From an uncultured delta proteobacterium (GTDB lineage Bacteria > RBG-13-61-14 > DRUE01), in contig CAIUDS010000451.1 in the NCBI GenBank assembly GCA_903897985.1, positions 1 to 5,805 on the forward strand: a DNA stretch of 5,805 nucleotides. Reading direction: 5' to 3'. Positions 5,220-5,805 of this stretch are shown one piece after another. The position numbers and the translations under genes are program-made. The notes beneath the pieces were generated by a model. The model was not told the origin of the DNA, searched no databases, and was given only the letters and a program-made list of their open reading frames with translations. Numbering within the stretch: position 1 is the stretch's first letter; the number at the start of each line of letters is the position of its first letter.

Positions 5220-5805
5220 ATGCCAAGGAAGAAAAAGCTGGTGGAGCTCGACGAGATGATCAAGAAAGGCAAGCGTCAGGGCTTCCTCACCTACAACGAC
5301 ATCAATGATCATCTGCCCGAGGAAATGGTCAACCCCGACCAGCTTGACGACTTGATGAACAGGTTCGGGGAAATGGACATCAAGATCGTGGACGCGCCCG
5401 CCGAGCCGCAACTGCCGGAGGAAAAAGTGGCTCCGGCGGTGTTCGAGCCGGAACCGGAGGAGCCGCGCGAGGCGGTGGTCACCTTCGAGGACAATTATCC
5501 CGAGGTGGATCCGGTGCGGATGTATCTCAAGGAAATGGGATCGTATAACCTGCTGGACCGCGAGGGGGAGGTTGAAATCGCGTCCCGGATCGAGGAGGGC
5601 CGGAGAAAAGTTCTGACCGCGCTGATCAGTTGCCCGATTTCGATCAATGAGGTGATCGCCTGGGGCGAGCGGTTCAAGCAGGAGGAAATCACCTTAGAGC
5701 TGGCCGAGGGCGGGGGGGAGGATTTCGAGGAAATCGAAAGCGATGAGGACTTCGAGTTGGAGCCGGGCCAGAGCCGGCGGGAGTTGCCCAAGCTGATTGA
5801 CAAGA
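5220..5805 (+). CDS. rpoD: RNA polymerase sigma factor RpoD (sigma-70), 5' part only
   Basis: The first 195 codons of the housekeeping sigma factor; the frame is still open at the window edge. Sigma-70 directs RNA polymerase to -35/-10 promoters. Region 1.1 is recognisable at about 5-60, with KKGKRQGFLTYNDINDHLPE, close to the family pattern GK.QGYLTY.EvNdhLP. A Pro/Glu-rich linker (about 61-90) follows. Region 1.2 begins at D97 with DPVRMYLKEMGSYNLLDREG and continues through EIASRIEEGRRKV. The visible end, from about 155, is the acidic non-conserved segment that precedes region 2. Regions 2-4, which read the -10 and -35 elements, lie beyond the window. Presence of region 1.1 marks a primary sigma factor. 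The gene is 29 bp after dnaG, with a strong ribosome binding site. Confidence 0.96.
   Translation, partial: MPRKKKLVELDEMIKKGKRQGFLTYNDINDHLPEEMVNPDQLDDLMNRFGEMDIKIVDAPAEPQLPEEKVAPAVFEPEPEEPREAVVTFEDNYPEVDPVRMYLKEMGSYNLLDREGEVEIASRIEEGRRKVLTALISCPISINEVIAWGERFKQEEITLELAEGGGEDFEEIESDEDFELEPGQSRRELPKLIDK

Noticed and set aside
3733..5226. 497-codon open frame on the minus strand opposite dnaG
   Set aside because: It is fully antisense to a primase with intact zinc and Toprim motifs. The product has low-complexity Arg/Gln/Pro composition and no recognisable domain.

Overview
The window is a stretch of bacterial chromosome, about 58-60% GC by eye, with every supported gene on the + strand. Core genes dominate it. 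The organism is diderm (Gram-negative type), because it encodes a BamD-like outer-membrane assembly protein and a lipoprotein-type signal sequence. The gene order and GC-rich, Glu/Lys/Arg-rich proteins would suit a deep-branching phylum such as the PVC/Omnitrophota type, but that placement is an impression and the sequence alone does not prove it.

Layout. (1) Positions 1-174 are non-coding: a degenerate tandem-repeat array (1-90), then a candidate promoter and a strong ribosome binding site. (2) Positions 181-2314 hold a tight three-gene unit: a DksA/TraR-type RNA polymerase-binding zinc-finger protein, a BamD-like TPR protein that lacks the usual lipobox cysteine, and a lipoprotein of unknown function built from two copies of an NTF2-like fold. 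The last two genes overlap by 32 bp. (3) Positions 2315-2645 are a 331-bp intergenic region. It contains two close matches (14/16 and 15/16) to parS, the ParB chromosome-partition site, plus an AT-rich perfect inverted repeat and a good sigma-70-type promoter. (4) From 2646 to the end runs the macromolecular synthesis operon: rpsU (bS21), yqeY, dnaG (primase) and the 5' part of rpoD (housekeeping sigma factor), which leaves the window at 5805.

How the genes work together. The right-hand operon couples translation (bS21), replication initiation (DnaG primers) and transcription initiation (sigma-70), as in the classical rpsU-dnaG-rpoD operon of enterobacteria, here with yqeY inserted after rpsU. 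The left-hand unit combines a stringent-response-type transcription regulator with envelope proteins.

The most notable non-coding signal is the parS-like pair between the two operons. No parA, parB or dnaA gene lies in the window, so a link to chromosome segregation rests on the motif alone. I see no mobile element, no CRISPR array, no tRNA or rRNA gene, and no clearly new multi-gene system.
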